From the NCBI GenBank assembly GCA_964650905.1, contig CAZYVH010000002.1:17485-81484 (forward strand): a stretch of 64,000 bases of DNA. Reading direction: 5' to 3'. The stretch comes from SZUA-36 sp964650905 (GTDB lineage Bacteria > Pseudomonadota > Gammaproteobacteria > Xanthomonadales > SZUA-36). The notes under the pieces were generated by a model. The model was not told where the DNA came from, made no database searches, and saw only the letters and a list, made by a program, of their open reading frames with translations. Shown one piece after another: positions 28,001 through 35,703 of the stretch. Position numbers and translations under genes: made by a program. Position 1 is the first letter of the stretch. Every line of letters starts with the position of its first letter.

Positions 28001-29381
28001 CCGTGTCCAGGTTATCGAACTTATGTACGATAAGCATGGCAAGTTCCAGCGCCTGTTCGTAATTGAGACGCGGATCGACCATGGATTTGTAGGCGCGTTG
28101 CAGATCAATTTCACGCAGGTTTCTTGCGCCACCGGTACATTCAGTGACGTTTTCACCGGTCAGTTCCAGATGGACGCCACCGAGGTGTGAGCTATTTTGA
28201 TGGTGCAAATCGATCGCCAGTTCCGTTTCTTTCATGATGTTACGGAAACGACGGGTCTTGACACCCGAGGCAATGGTTTCAGTGTTGCCGTGCATCGGGT
28301 CGCAGACCCACAAAACGGGTGACCCGCTGTCTTTGACCGCCCTGATCAATGGTGGCAATTGCGATTCAATCTGGCTGACACCCATGCGATGGATCAGAAC
28401 CATGCGGCCGGGTTGTTTGTCCGGGTTCAGAACTTGCAGCAATTGCCGGATCTGAGTGGCACTGACGGACGGACCCACCTTGATACCGATCGGGTTGCTG
28501 ATACCGCGGAAATATTCAACGTGCGCACCGTCCAGCGCGGTGGTGCGCATACCGATCCATGGAAAATGTGTTGACAGGTTGAACCAACCCGTCTGACGTG
28601 GCACCTTGCGCGTCAGCGCCTGTTCGTAGGGCAGGTGCAGGGCCTCGTGGGAGGTGAAAAACTCGACCCGCTTGACACTACCGGCCTTGCGACCTGATAT
28701 CGTTTCCATAAAATTGACCGAGCGGCCAATACTGTCGGCCAGGCGCTGAAATTCCACCGCCAGCGGTGAGTGTTCGACCCAACTGAGGTTCCAGTACTCG
28801 GGATGGTGCAGGTCAGCAAAGCCACCGTCCACCAGCGCCCGTACAAAATTCATCGTCATGGCTGAATTGGCATGTGCCCGCAACAAGCGGTTGGGGTCGG
28901 GTTGCCGGGACAACTCATCAAATTGCAGCGAGTTCACCAAATCCCCCCGGTAACTGGGCAGGGTTACACCATTCTTTGTTTCGGTATCGGATGAACGTGG
29001 CTTGGCGTACTGACCGGCAAAACGCCCGACCCTGACCACCGGCTTCTGCAAGCCATGCACCAGTGTCAGGCCCATCTGCAACAACACCTTCAGACGGTTG
29101 GTTATGACCTCGGAATTACACTCAACAAAATTCTCCGCGCAGTCACCCCCCTGTAGAAAAAACCGTTCACCCGCCTGCGCTTGCGCGATTTGCTCACGCA
29201 GGGAAAATATCTCCCAGGATGTGACCAGTGGCGGCATGGATGAGAGCCTGTCAAGCACCGTTTGCAAGGCTTGCACATCGGTATACGTCGCCTGTTGTGC
29301 CGCTGCACGCTCGTACCATGATTGCGGGGTCCAGGTGTCTTCTTCACTGCTCATTTGGGTCATACTCATTTCTTTTGTCAT
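27993..29381 (-). CDS. 3-deoxy-7-phosphoheptulonate synthase, class II
   Basis: This enzyme condenses phosphoenolpyruvate and erythrose-4-phosphate in the first shikimate-pathway step. The 462-aa product is the plant/actinobacterial type II form, unrelated in sequence to E. coli AroF/G/H. It shows FFLQGGDCAENF, VVRVGRFAGQYAKPRS, SHEALHLPYEQALTR and WVCDPMHGNTE. Several in-frame ATGs lie close together at the N-terminus, so the exact start is uncertain by a few residues. It starts 10 bp after the dsbB stop. Confidence 0.95.
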   Translation of the reverse strand: MTKEMSMTQMSSEEDTWTPQSWYERAAAQQATYTDVQALQTVLDRLSSMPPLVTSWEIFSLREQIAQAQAGERFFLQGGDCAENFVECNSEVITNRLKVLLQMGLTLVHGLQKPVVRVGRFAGQYAKPRSSDTETKNGVTLPSYRGDLVNSLQFDELSRQPDPNRLLRAHANSAMTMNFVRALVDGGFADLHHPEYWNLSWVEHSPLAVEFQRLADSIGRSVNFMETISGRKAGSVKRVEFFTSHEALHLPYEQALTRKVPRQTGWFNLSTHFPWIGMRTTALDGAHVEYFRGISNPIGIKVGPSVSATQIRQLLQVLNPDKQPGRMVLIHRMGVSQIESQLPPLIRAVKDSGSPVLWVCDPMHGNTETIASGVKTRRFRNIMKETELAIDLHHQNSSHLGGVHLELTGENVTECTGGARNLREIDLQRAYKSMVDPRLNYEQALELAMLIVHKFDNLDTDA

Positions 29382-29391
29382 CGTGTGTTTC

Positions 29392-29892
29392 TCAGGATTT
29401 CCTGTGCTGTCTTAACGTCCACAGGACCAACAGGCCCAGACCGATGAACCAGGCCAGGGTCCACATCGGCATACTCAGACCCAGCCAGGACCATTTCTGC
29501 TGCGCACAACTGCCGGAACCCTTGAGTACCGATGCAAGCGCTTGGCTAAGTGGGAAATTTTCAAGCATGTAGTTGAGACCGGGACCACACTCGGGTACCT
29601 GGTCAGCAGGTAAATATTGCATCCAAATGTGTCGTCCTGCAATCAGCGCGCCAAACAGGGCTCCAACCACGACCAGAGCTGCATAGACCCGCTGGCCGGT
29701 ACGGGCAGGATTGTGCAGGGCTGCCAGCAATGCAAAACCACCCATCCAGAGAAATGCCAGACGTTGAAAAACGCAAAGCGGGCAAGGGTCAACATAATCG
29801 ACGTGCTGTTTGTACAGGGCAAAACCCAGCAATGCCGAACAACTGATAAAAATCAGCAGGTTCCCTGTCCTGGGTGTCATTCTAAAGCTCAT
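29392..29892 (-). CDS. dsbB: Disulfide bond formation protein DsbB
   Basis: DsbB is the inner-membrane quinone reductase that reoxidises DsbA. ATG at 29892 has GAGG 6 bases upstream and gives 166 aa with four helices. The redox pairs are C37-PL-C40 (CPLC) and C102/C129 in the second periplasmic loop (ECGPGLNYML...GSGSC). An upstream codon at 29907 is also in frame. It leads the dsbB-DAHP synthase-M61 set. Confidence 0.93.
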   Translation of the reverse strand: MSFRMTPRTGNLLIFISCSALLGFALYKQHVDYVDPCPLCVFQRLAFLWMGGFALLAALHNPARTGQRVYAALVVVGALFGALIAGRHIWMQYLPADQVPECGPGLNYMLENFPLSQALASVLKGSGSCAQQKWSWLGLSMPMWTLAWFIGLGLLVLWTLRQHRKS

Positions 29893-30035
29893 TCTAACCT
29901 CGGCCACTTTGTTGACATATAACGGCTAACATTGCTTTCGCTGCTATAATTCAAGCAATTCGGACAAGCATATCGACAGTACCGTGATGAAAGCAACCCA
30001 TACCACGATAAAAGCACCGACGGGCACACAATTTG

Positions 30036-30116
30036 CTGGACGCCGGCGTGGATGTCGCCATCGCGACCGACTTCAACCCGGGTTCCGCGCCGAGTTTCCA
30101 CCTGCCACTGGCTTTA
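30036..30116 (+). pseudogene. Imidazolonepropionase (HutI)-like remnant
   Basis: Twenty-seven codons read LDAGVDVAIATDFNPGSAPS followed by FHLPLAL. This matches the metal/substrate-site segment of HutI amidohydrolases (consensus ATDFNPGSSP). Upstream and downstream sequence does not continue the family in this frame, and no start is present, so this is a fragment left from a larger gene. No other hut genes are in the window. Confidence 0.6.
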
Positions 30117-30255
30117 TCAATTCCAGGCCAATGCCTGTTGTGGTCTGATCAAAGCCGGGTGCTGGCAAAAAAACCTGCCTGGAGGTCTCCGATCAAAGTA
30201 GCTGTTTATTGACCAGGATCATTTCTTTTCAATACAAATGTGCTTACAATGCATA

Positions 30256-30284
30256 TTGTTAATGAGAATAACTCTCATTAACAA
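30256..30284. promoter_or_regulatory. Fur box upstream of feoA
   Basis: A perfect palindrome has 12-bp arms TTGTTAATGAGA and TCTCATTAACAA around ATAAC. Its core AATGAGAATAACTCTCATT closely follows the classical Fur consensus of AATGATAAT/ATTATCATT type. It ends 15 bp before the feoA start codon, so iron-bound Fur would block transcription. Confidence 0.88.
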
Positions 30285-30299
30285 TACACGAGAAAGCTG

Positions 30300-30536
30300 A
30301 TGACACTTGCAGACCTGAAACCCGGTGACCGTGCAACACTCAGGGAAATCGATACCGAAGACCCGGGCGTGATCCGGCTGATGATCCTCGGCATGGTGGA
30401 AAACATCAAGGTCCGCCTGGAAAACGTCGCCATTGGTGGAGATCCGCTCGAAGTTGGTTTTTTTGGCAGTTCGGTCTCGGTCAGGAAAGAGCAGGCGCGT
30501 CACTTCAGGATCGACCGGATCACCGAAAGTGACTGA
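30300..30536 (+). CDS. feoA: Ferrous iron transport protein FeoA
   Basis: This small cytoplasmic SH3-like protein is needed for FeoB function. The 78 aa show the usual layout: TLADLKPGDRATLREI at the start, RLMILGMVENIKVRL in the middle and VSVRKEQARHFRID at the end. ATG at 30300 lies just behind the Fur palindrome. It overlaps feoB by 8 bp. Confidence 0.93.
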   Translation: MTLADLKPGDRATLREIDTEDPGVIRLMILGMVENIKVRLENVAIGGDPLEVGFFGSSVSVRKEQARHFRIDRITESD

Positions 30537-32682
30537 TAACGCAGAAGTAAAAATACCACTCAGCAAAATTGGAATCCGCCACAAACCGAGTGCTTCCATC
30601 GCGGTCATCGGTAATCCGAATGCCGGTAAGAGTACGCTTTTCAACCGTCTGACCGGTCTGCGACAGACGACCGCAAACTATCCTGGTGTAACGGTCGAGA
30701 AACACCAGGGTACGGTCCAACTACCCGACAGCGCGATCAATCTGATCGATTTACCCGGTATTTACAGCCTCGACGGCAACTCAGCCGATGAACGCATTGC
30801 CGTGGATGTCACGCTGGGTCGCGTGCCTGAGATGGGACGCCCCACCGGGTTACTGGTGGTGATCGATGCCACCCATATTTACCAGGGGCTTTACCTGCTC
30901 GAGCAACTGCTGGAATTACAGCTACCGACCCTGGTCGCGCTGACGATGATGGACGCGGCAACTGCGGCAGGCATCAGGATTGATATTGCCAGGCTGCAAC
31001 ACGCACTGGGCGGTGTTCCGGTACACGCGGTCAGCAGCATCAGCGGTCAGGGTCTGGATGAACTGAAACAGTCACTCGCCGGTATTCATTCGGTTACACC
31101 CCCATTGATTCCCGGGTCCTGGCCCCAACTCAGTGAGACCGCCCACGAGATGGCATCGGACCTGGGAGAAGACTGGCAGCGGATTGACGTTATCCAGGCG
31201 TTGATGCGCACACCCCAGGCACTTGCAACGCGACTTGAGCAAAAACTTGGCGAAAAGCCCGTGTGCAGGGCGCGCGAGAGACTTTTTCATGGCGAACCAC
31301 CGCAGGCTGCCGAGGCTCGCAACCGTTATGCGTGGGTCAGGCAGGTCATCAGCGAGGTACAGGAACAGGCACCCCTTTTTTTGAAACTGGGCGCCCGCCT
31401 GGCACGCTGGACCAACCACCCGTGGCCCGCCACGATTTTATTTTTCGCTGTACTCATGCTGGTCTTCCAGGCCGTCTTTTCCTGGGCCACACCATTGATG
31501 GATGTGATCGACGGGGCCACGTCTGCCCTGGAGCACGGGGTTTTTGTCCTGCTTGGAAAAAATGCATTCAGCAGTTTCCTGGCCGACGGGGTCATAGCAG
31601 GTGTCGGCAGCGTCATTATCTTCCTGCCACAGATATTGATACTGTTCCTGTTTATCATCGTCCTGGAAGACACCGGTTATCTGGCACGGACCTCGTTTTT
31701 GATGGACCGGGTCATGCGCTCTGTTGGTTTATCCGGCCAGTCGGTTATCCCGATGCTCTCCAGCTTCGCCTGCGCGGTTCCAGCGATTATGGCCACCCGT
31801 GTCATACCGGATCGCAAGGATCGCATTGCGACCATCCTCGCCGCACCGTTCATGACCTGTTCCGCGCGATTACCCATTTATGCATTGTTAATTGCAGCAT
31901 TTATACCGGATCAGTCAGTGGGCTGGCTGAACCTGCAGGGTCTGGTGCTGATGGGGCTTTATATGCTGGGCATTGTTGGCGGGTTGAGCACGGCACTGTT
32001 GCTCAAATCAACCGCGCTTAGAGGGCCTAAACCCCGTTTTGTGCTGGCCCTGCCCGAGTTTCGCAAACCCAACCTGCAAACCGTCGCGATCAAGTTGTTT
32101 GATCGCGCCAGGGTATTTTTAAAGCGCGCCGGTTCGATCATTGTCATCGTCGCCATCATCGTCTGGGTGCTGGCCTATTTCCCACGTATGGATCCGGACA
32201 GTTTCCAGCCGGGCACCGGTCTGACGACGCACAGTAGCCGGCTTGAGACTGAGCATGCACGCTCGGCGGCACAGCTATCACAAAGCTGGCTGGGCCGCAT
32301 GGGCCGTACCATTGAACCCGTATTCAGACCGCTGGGCTGGGACTGGCGGGTATCGTCCGCGGTGATCGCGGGGTTCCCGGCACGTGAGGTTGTGGTCGCT
32401 GTCATGGGTACCATCTACGCCGTTGGATCGGACACCGATAATCTCAGCCTGGGAGAAAAACTCAAGGCCGTGCGCTGGCCTGACGGCAATGAGATATTCA
32501 CGCTTCCGATGGTGCTGGGCTTACTGGTGTTCTATGCCTGGTGCCTGCAATGCGCGGCGACCATCGCCATCATACGTCGCGAAACCAACAGCTGGCGCTG
32601 GCCTTTATTTGCCTGGACCTATATGACCGCCATTGGCTATAGCGGCGCGCTGGTCATTTTTCAGGCGGGTAGTTTGATATAG
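30529..32682 (+). CDS. feoB: Ferrous iron transporter FeoB
   Basis: FeoB is the main Fe(II) importer. GTG at 30529 (717 aa) overlaps the feoA end; the track-length ATG at 30433 would lie deep inside feoA. The N-terminal GTPase has G1 GNPNAGKS (28-35) and G3 DLPG (74-77). The position expected for the G4 NxxD motif reads TMMD (139-142), an unusual Thr. The C-terminal membrane domain has both Gate repeats (PMLSSFACAVPAIMATRVI; AGFPAREVVVAVMGTIYAVG). No feoC follows. Confidence 0.95.
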   Translation: MTDNAEVKIPLSKIGIRHKPSASIAVIGNPNAGKSTLFNRLTGLRQTTANYPGVTVEKHQGTVQLPDSAINLIDLPGIYSLDGNSADERIAVDVTLGRVPEMGRPTGLLVVIDATHIYQGLYLLEQLLELQLPTLVALTMMDAATAAGIRIDIARLQHALGGVPVHAVSSISGQGLDELKQSLAGIHSVTPPLIPGSWPQLSETAHEMASDLGEDWQRIDVIQALMRTPQALATRLEQKLGEKPVCRARERLFHGEPPQAAEARNRYAWVRQVISEVQEQAPLFLKLGARLARWTNHPWPATILFFAVLMLVFQAVFSWATPLMDVIDGATSALEHGVFVLLGKNAFSSFLADGVIAGVGSVIIFLPQILILFLFIIVLEDTGYLARTSFLMDRVMRSVGLSGQSVIPMLSSFACAVPAIMATRVIPDRKDRIATILAAPFMTCSARLPIYALLIAAFIPDQSVGWLNLQGLVLMGLYMLGIVGGLSTALLLKSTALRGPKPRFVLALPEFRKPNLQTVAIKLFDRARVFLKRAGSIIVIVAIIVWVLAYFPRMDPDSFQPGTGLTTHSSRLETEHARSAAQLSQSWLGRMGRTIEPVFRPLGWDWRVSSAVIAGFPAREVVVAVMGTIYAVGSDTDNLSLGEKLKAVRWPDGNEIFTLPMVLGLLVFYAWCLQCAATIAIIRRETNSWRWPLFAWTYMTAIGYSGALVIFQAGSLI

Positions 32683-32851
32683 GCGCATATGAGATTTTAT
32701 CGGATGAGATTGAACATCACAGACTGCGGTATTCTGATATGTTGAGCAAACTCTGACTACAGCGAAACGCATTTGCACCGTGGTTACTTTGGTTGGCCAT
32801 TATGACCATATTCTCGAGACGTGGGTTTCCACGATTTCATTAAATGACATG
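32683..32851. other. Gap between feoB and the glycan island
   Basis: These 169 bp lie between convergent genes. A short hairpin (CGTGG/CCACG around 32819-32832) is the only structure seen and is too weak to call a terminator. Base composition becomes more AT-rich from here into the next gene. Confidence 0.35.
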
Positions 32852-34741
32852 TCAATTATTTTGGTATCCGTCCAGGTGAAATATTCTGGCTAACTCAACT
32901 ATCTTTGGCCACTGTCTGAAGGCATGACCCATCGGTGTTGCAAACTGAAGGAACTCATCAATAATAACAGAACTACCGGTGTTTAATAGTCGCATCAGTT
33001 CTTGCTTGTAGCTTTCCAATAATTGCCTGACACCTTTTAGATAAAGACGATGGTTTTTGACACTATGCAGGCTATTTTCCAGTTTGAATATTTCGTAAGT
33101 CAAATGGTCAATTGCAGTATCGCCAACATATTTTTTAACATCGGATCTGGCGCCGTTAACCAATCTTTCAACATGCTGCGCAAAATAATTGAGTCGCTCT
33201 ATTTTACGGTCATACGGACAATTTTCAGCACAGTCACGCAGAATTTTTCTTAATATGAGTGAGGTGCTGACAGGTACAACGGTTTGCGCTTCTTGCGGAT
33301 TCCACGTTCGTTGCGGATCAGGCAAATGGGGCAATGCCCAATTGAATTGATAGGTTTGACTGCCGGGTTGCAGATAAGTCTTCATCTCGCCAAGAAACAA
33401 ATCTTCGCTGCGGCCAATTGGAATGGTTGGGATCGGCATGTCATCGGCAGCCAACCCGGCCATGGTGCTACAGACAAAAGGCAGGTACTTATTAAGGTTG
33501 TTACTTAGCGGCCCTCGCCAGCTTATTTGTTTGATGTTGCCCTGGTGCAAAACAGATTCCAAAAACGCTTCATGGTGTATAACGTCTTTTGGGTAGTTGA
33601 AAAATATATTCATTTGCCGGGAATGTTGGGCGCCTGCGATACAATTGGTCGTCAGGCCAACATAGTCTTTGTAACTGAATTCAAAAACATCAGTGCGTTT
33701 TAATTCTTGCCAGACATCGGGGTCATCCAGGGATTTTTCGGAGCTTAATATACTGTCGATAACACTTCTGTTTAATTGTTCCAGGTGCGCCTGGAAAGGG
33801 TTGATTTCTTCCCTGGAAGTTGTTTTAAGCAGCTCATTCATTGCAGTAAAAGTAATGAAGCGGTCTTTTTCGGCCCGCAGGCAAACATTCCGCTTATTAT
33901 CTATTTTGCTCATTGGCGAAATGATGCAGTCATCATCAAGCATGATCAGCGGTTTTTGATGGGTAAAAAGCTGAATGAAGTTTTTACCAATTCCATAGCT
34001 GCCTGCATCATCACCATGTATCTCAGGATTTAATAACCATTGGATGGACTGGGCACATTCAGGGTTTTCCCGAGCACATTTATTGGCGAAATCAGCACGA
34101 TTTTTTCTATCCCAACAGTGAGCATCGATGTTGAGTTCCTGACAGAAAGATTTTACTATTTGATAGTTTTTGAGCCTGTTGTGTTGTTCCCGGGAATCGT
34201 CAACAAAGATGAACTCTGGTTTAGGCGAATAATCCCGCAGATAGGGTAAGGCACTATCCAACAGCCGACGCAATAATTGAGGACGATCACAACTGCCGAT
34301 ACCCAATACCCACTGACGATCAGACCTGATCTGCAAAGGTACAGCCTTTGCCAGTAAATTTGTCTTGAATGTCTCAGCAGATAGCATCAGCCCCTTATCA
34401 CTCATCGTCGTGATGACTTTTTTCAGCTCAGCAACAAGCAATTCTGAAAGGTTAAAAATTTTCTTGATATGTTGTAGGTGCTGCTCACAGGTCCGAAATG
34501 AATCACATTCCAGTAGCAGATTTGCCATGCTGCTACTGACAATGAGCATCTTGTCCGTTCGCGGGTTAGCAACAAGTGCGGCGTCATGACTGACGAGGGA
34601 AATCGTGACATCATCCAATATCAACAAATCTTTCAGGGCTGTTTTTAACGGCTTATTCGCTGCCCCTGTTGAAAATGAATAGTTGAGGGTAAAATTACCT
34701 TTGCCCTGGTCCATGGACGTGATTTCTTTATTCTCTGACAT
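32852..34741 (-). CDS. Glycosyltransferase-like protein with PqqD-like N-terminal domain
   Basis: The product is 629 aa with no signal peptide or membrane segment. Residues about 44-120 have the pattern of a PqqD-type winged-helix domain (ISLVSHDAALVANPRTDKML, an ANLLLECD turn, and a closing VITTMSDKGLML). From about 144 a GT-A nucleotide-sugar transferase fold follows, with WVLGIGSCDRPQLLRRLLDSA, FIFVDDSRE and a metal-binding LIMLDDDC motif (DDD 269-271). The last 150 residues look helical and are unassigned. PqqD domains bind peptides in ribosomal-peptide pathways, so a peptide or protein acceptor is possible. It is the rightmost gene convergent to feoB and is AT-richer than the left flank. 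Confidence 0.7.
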   Translation of the reverse strand: MSENKEITSMDQGKGNFTLNYSFSTGAANKPLKTALKDLLILDDVTISLVSHDAALVANPRTDKMLIVSSSMANLLLECDSFRTCEQHLQHIKKIFNLSELLVAELKKVITTMSDKGLMLSAETFKTNLLAKAVPLQIRSDRQWVLGIGSCDRPQLLRRLLDSALPYLRDYSPKPEFIFVDDSREQHNRLKNYQIVKSFCQELNIDAHCWDRKNRADFANKCARENPECAQSIQWLLNPEIHGDDAGSYGIGKNFIQLFTHQKPLIMLDDDCIISPMSKIDNKRNVCLRAEKDRFITFTAMNELLKTTSREEINPFQAHLEQLNRSVIDSILSSEKSLDDPDVWQELKRTDVFEFSYKDYVGLTTNCIAGAQHSRQMNIFFNYPKDVIHHEAFLESVLHQGNIKQISWRGPLSNNLNKYLPFVCSTMAGLAADDMPIPTIPIGRSEDLFLGEMKTYLQPGSQTYQFNWALPHLPDPQRTWNPQEAQTVVPVSTSLILRKILRDCAENCPYDRKIERLNYFAQHVERLVNGARSDVKKYVGDTAIDHLTYEIFKLENSLHSVKNHRLYLKGVRQLLESYKQELMRLLNTGSSVIIDEFLQFATPMGHAFRQWPKIVELARIFHLDGYQNN

Positions 34742-34869
34742 TTTATTTTCGAATATTCTCCCGCAGTTGGTAAAGGATAGTAATTGTATTTGCTAGTGTA
34801 CGGGAAAAGTCAACGGCCGTGTTCAATTGATGAATGACCGGGTATTGTATTGATAATTGCGGAAGTTCC

Positions 34870-35682
34870 ATGAATGAAACCCCACGTGTAGTCGCTATTC
34901 TTGCTGTTCGTAACGAAAGCCTCTATATCCGCACTGTCATCGAGCATCTGATCGCGGAAGGGCTTAGTTGTGTCGTGATTGATAACCAGTCTGATGACGA
35001 TACTGTTGCCATATGCCGTGAATATTATCCAGACCATGTATTGGCGATTGAGAGTATTCCTTATCCGGGATACTACAACTGGCAGGCTATTCTTGCGCGT
35101 AAGGATGAATTACGAAAAAGCATTGCAGCGGATTGGACCATTCATCATGACGCGGATGAAATCATGCACAGCAATCGCGCTGGAGAATCTCTGGTCGAGG
35201 CAATCGCACGGGTGAATGATGAAGGCTACAACGCCATTAACTTCGATGAATTTGTATTTATTCACGAGAATGATCTGGCGAGTTACGAAGGCCATAATTA
35301 CTATCAGGACATGCACCATTACTATTATTTTCAGCCCAGGGTAAAACATCCGCGTTTGGTGCGTGCATACAGCAAGGGCGTTCAGGGTAACATTGCCTCG
35401 TCCGGTGGTCATAAACCCAGCGGCAACGACATACGCATCTATCCCGAACGCATGGTATTGCGTCACTATGTCTGTCTCAGCAAAGCACACGCAATCAGCA
35501 AGTATGGCAAACGGATATATTCTGAAGAAGAACTAAAAATGGGTTGGCATTACAATCGGGTGGGCGTTGAGGCCGATCAATATAGTGCCCCGGCCGCAGG
35601 CAAACTTGGCGTGCTTGGCGATGACCTGCGCAGACTGGATTACAGTCAGCCCTACGACAAACACTATTGGCAGTGGGTGTAA
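34870..35682 (+). CDS. Family 2-type glycosyltransferase
   Basis: ATG at 34870 (GGAAG just upstream) gives 270 aa. The N-terminus VVAILAVRNESLYIRTVIEHLIAEG, VVIDNQSDDDT and the metal-binding DWTIHHDADEIM are the GT2/GT-A core. Tryptophan- and histidine-rich segments near the end (HYVCLSKAHAISKYGKRIY) resemble glycosyltransferases that act on surface glycans. It has no membrane segment. It is divergent from the PqqD-glycosyltransferase gene with a 128-bp gap. The sugar and acceptor are unknown. Confidence 0.82.
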   Translation: MNETPRVVAILAVRNESLYIRTVIEHLIAEGLSCVVIDNQSDDDTVAICREYYPDHVLAIESIPYPGYYNWQAILARKDELRKSIAADWTIHHDADEIMHSNRAGESLVEAIARVNDEGYNAINFDEFVFIHENDLASYEGHNYYQDMHHYYYFQPRVKHPRLVRAYSKGVQGNIASSGGHKPSGNDIRIYPERMVLRHYVCLSKAHAISKYGKRIYSEEELKMGWHYNRVGVEADQYSAPAAGKLGVLGDDLRRLDYSQPYDKHYWQWV

Positions 35683-35703
35683 TGGACGCGTGAGGGTCGC
35701 CCA

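Larger units (their letters stand above)
29893..30299. other. Intergenic region with decayed gene debris and the feo promoter
   Basis: This 407-bp stretch between divergent dsbB and feoA contains no intact gene. It contains a short imidazolonepropionase-like remnant (30036-30116) and, near feoA, a Fur operator (30256-30284). The remaining sequence shows no recognisable RNA or repeat. Confidence 0.6.
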
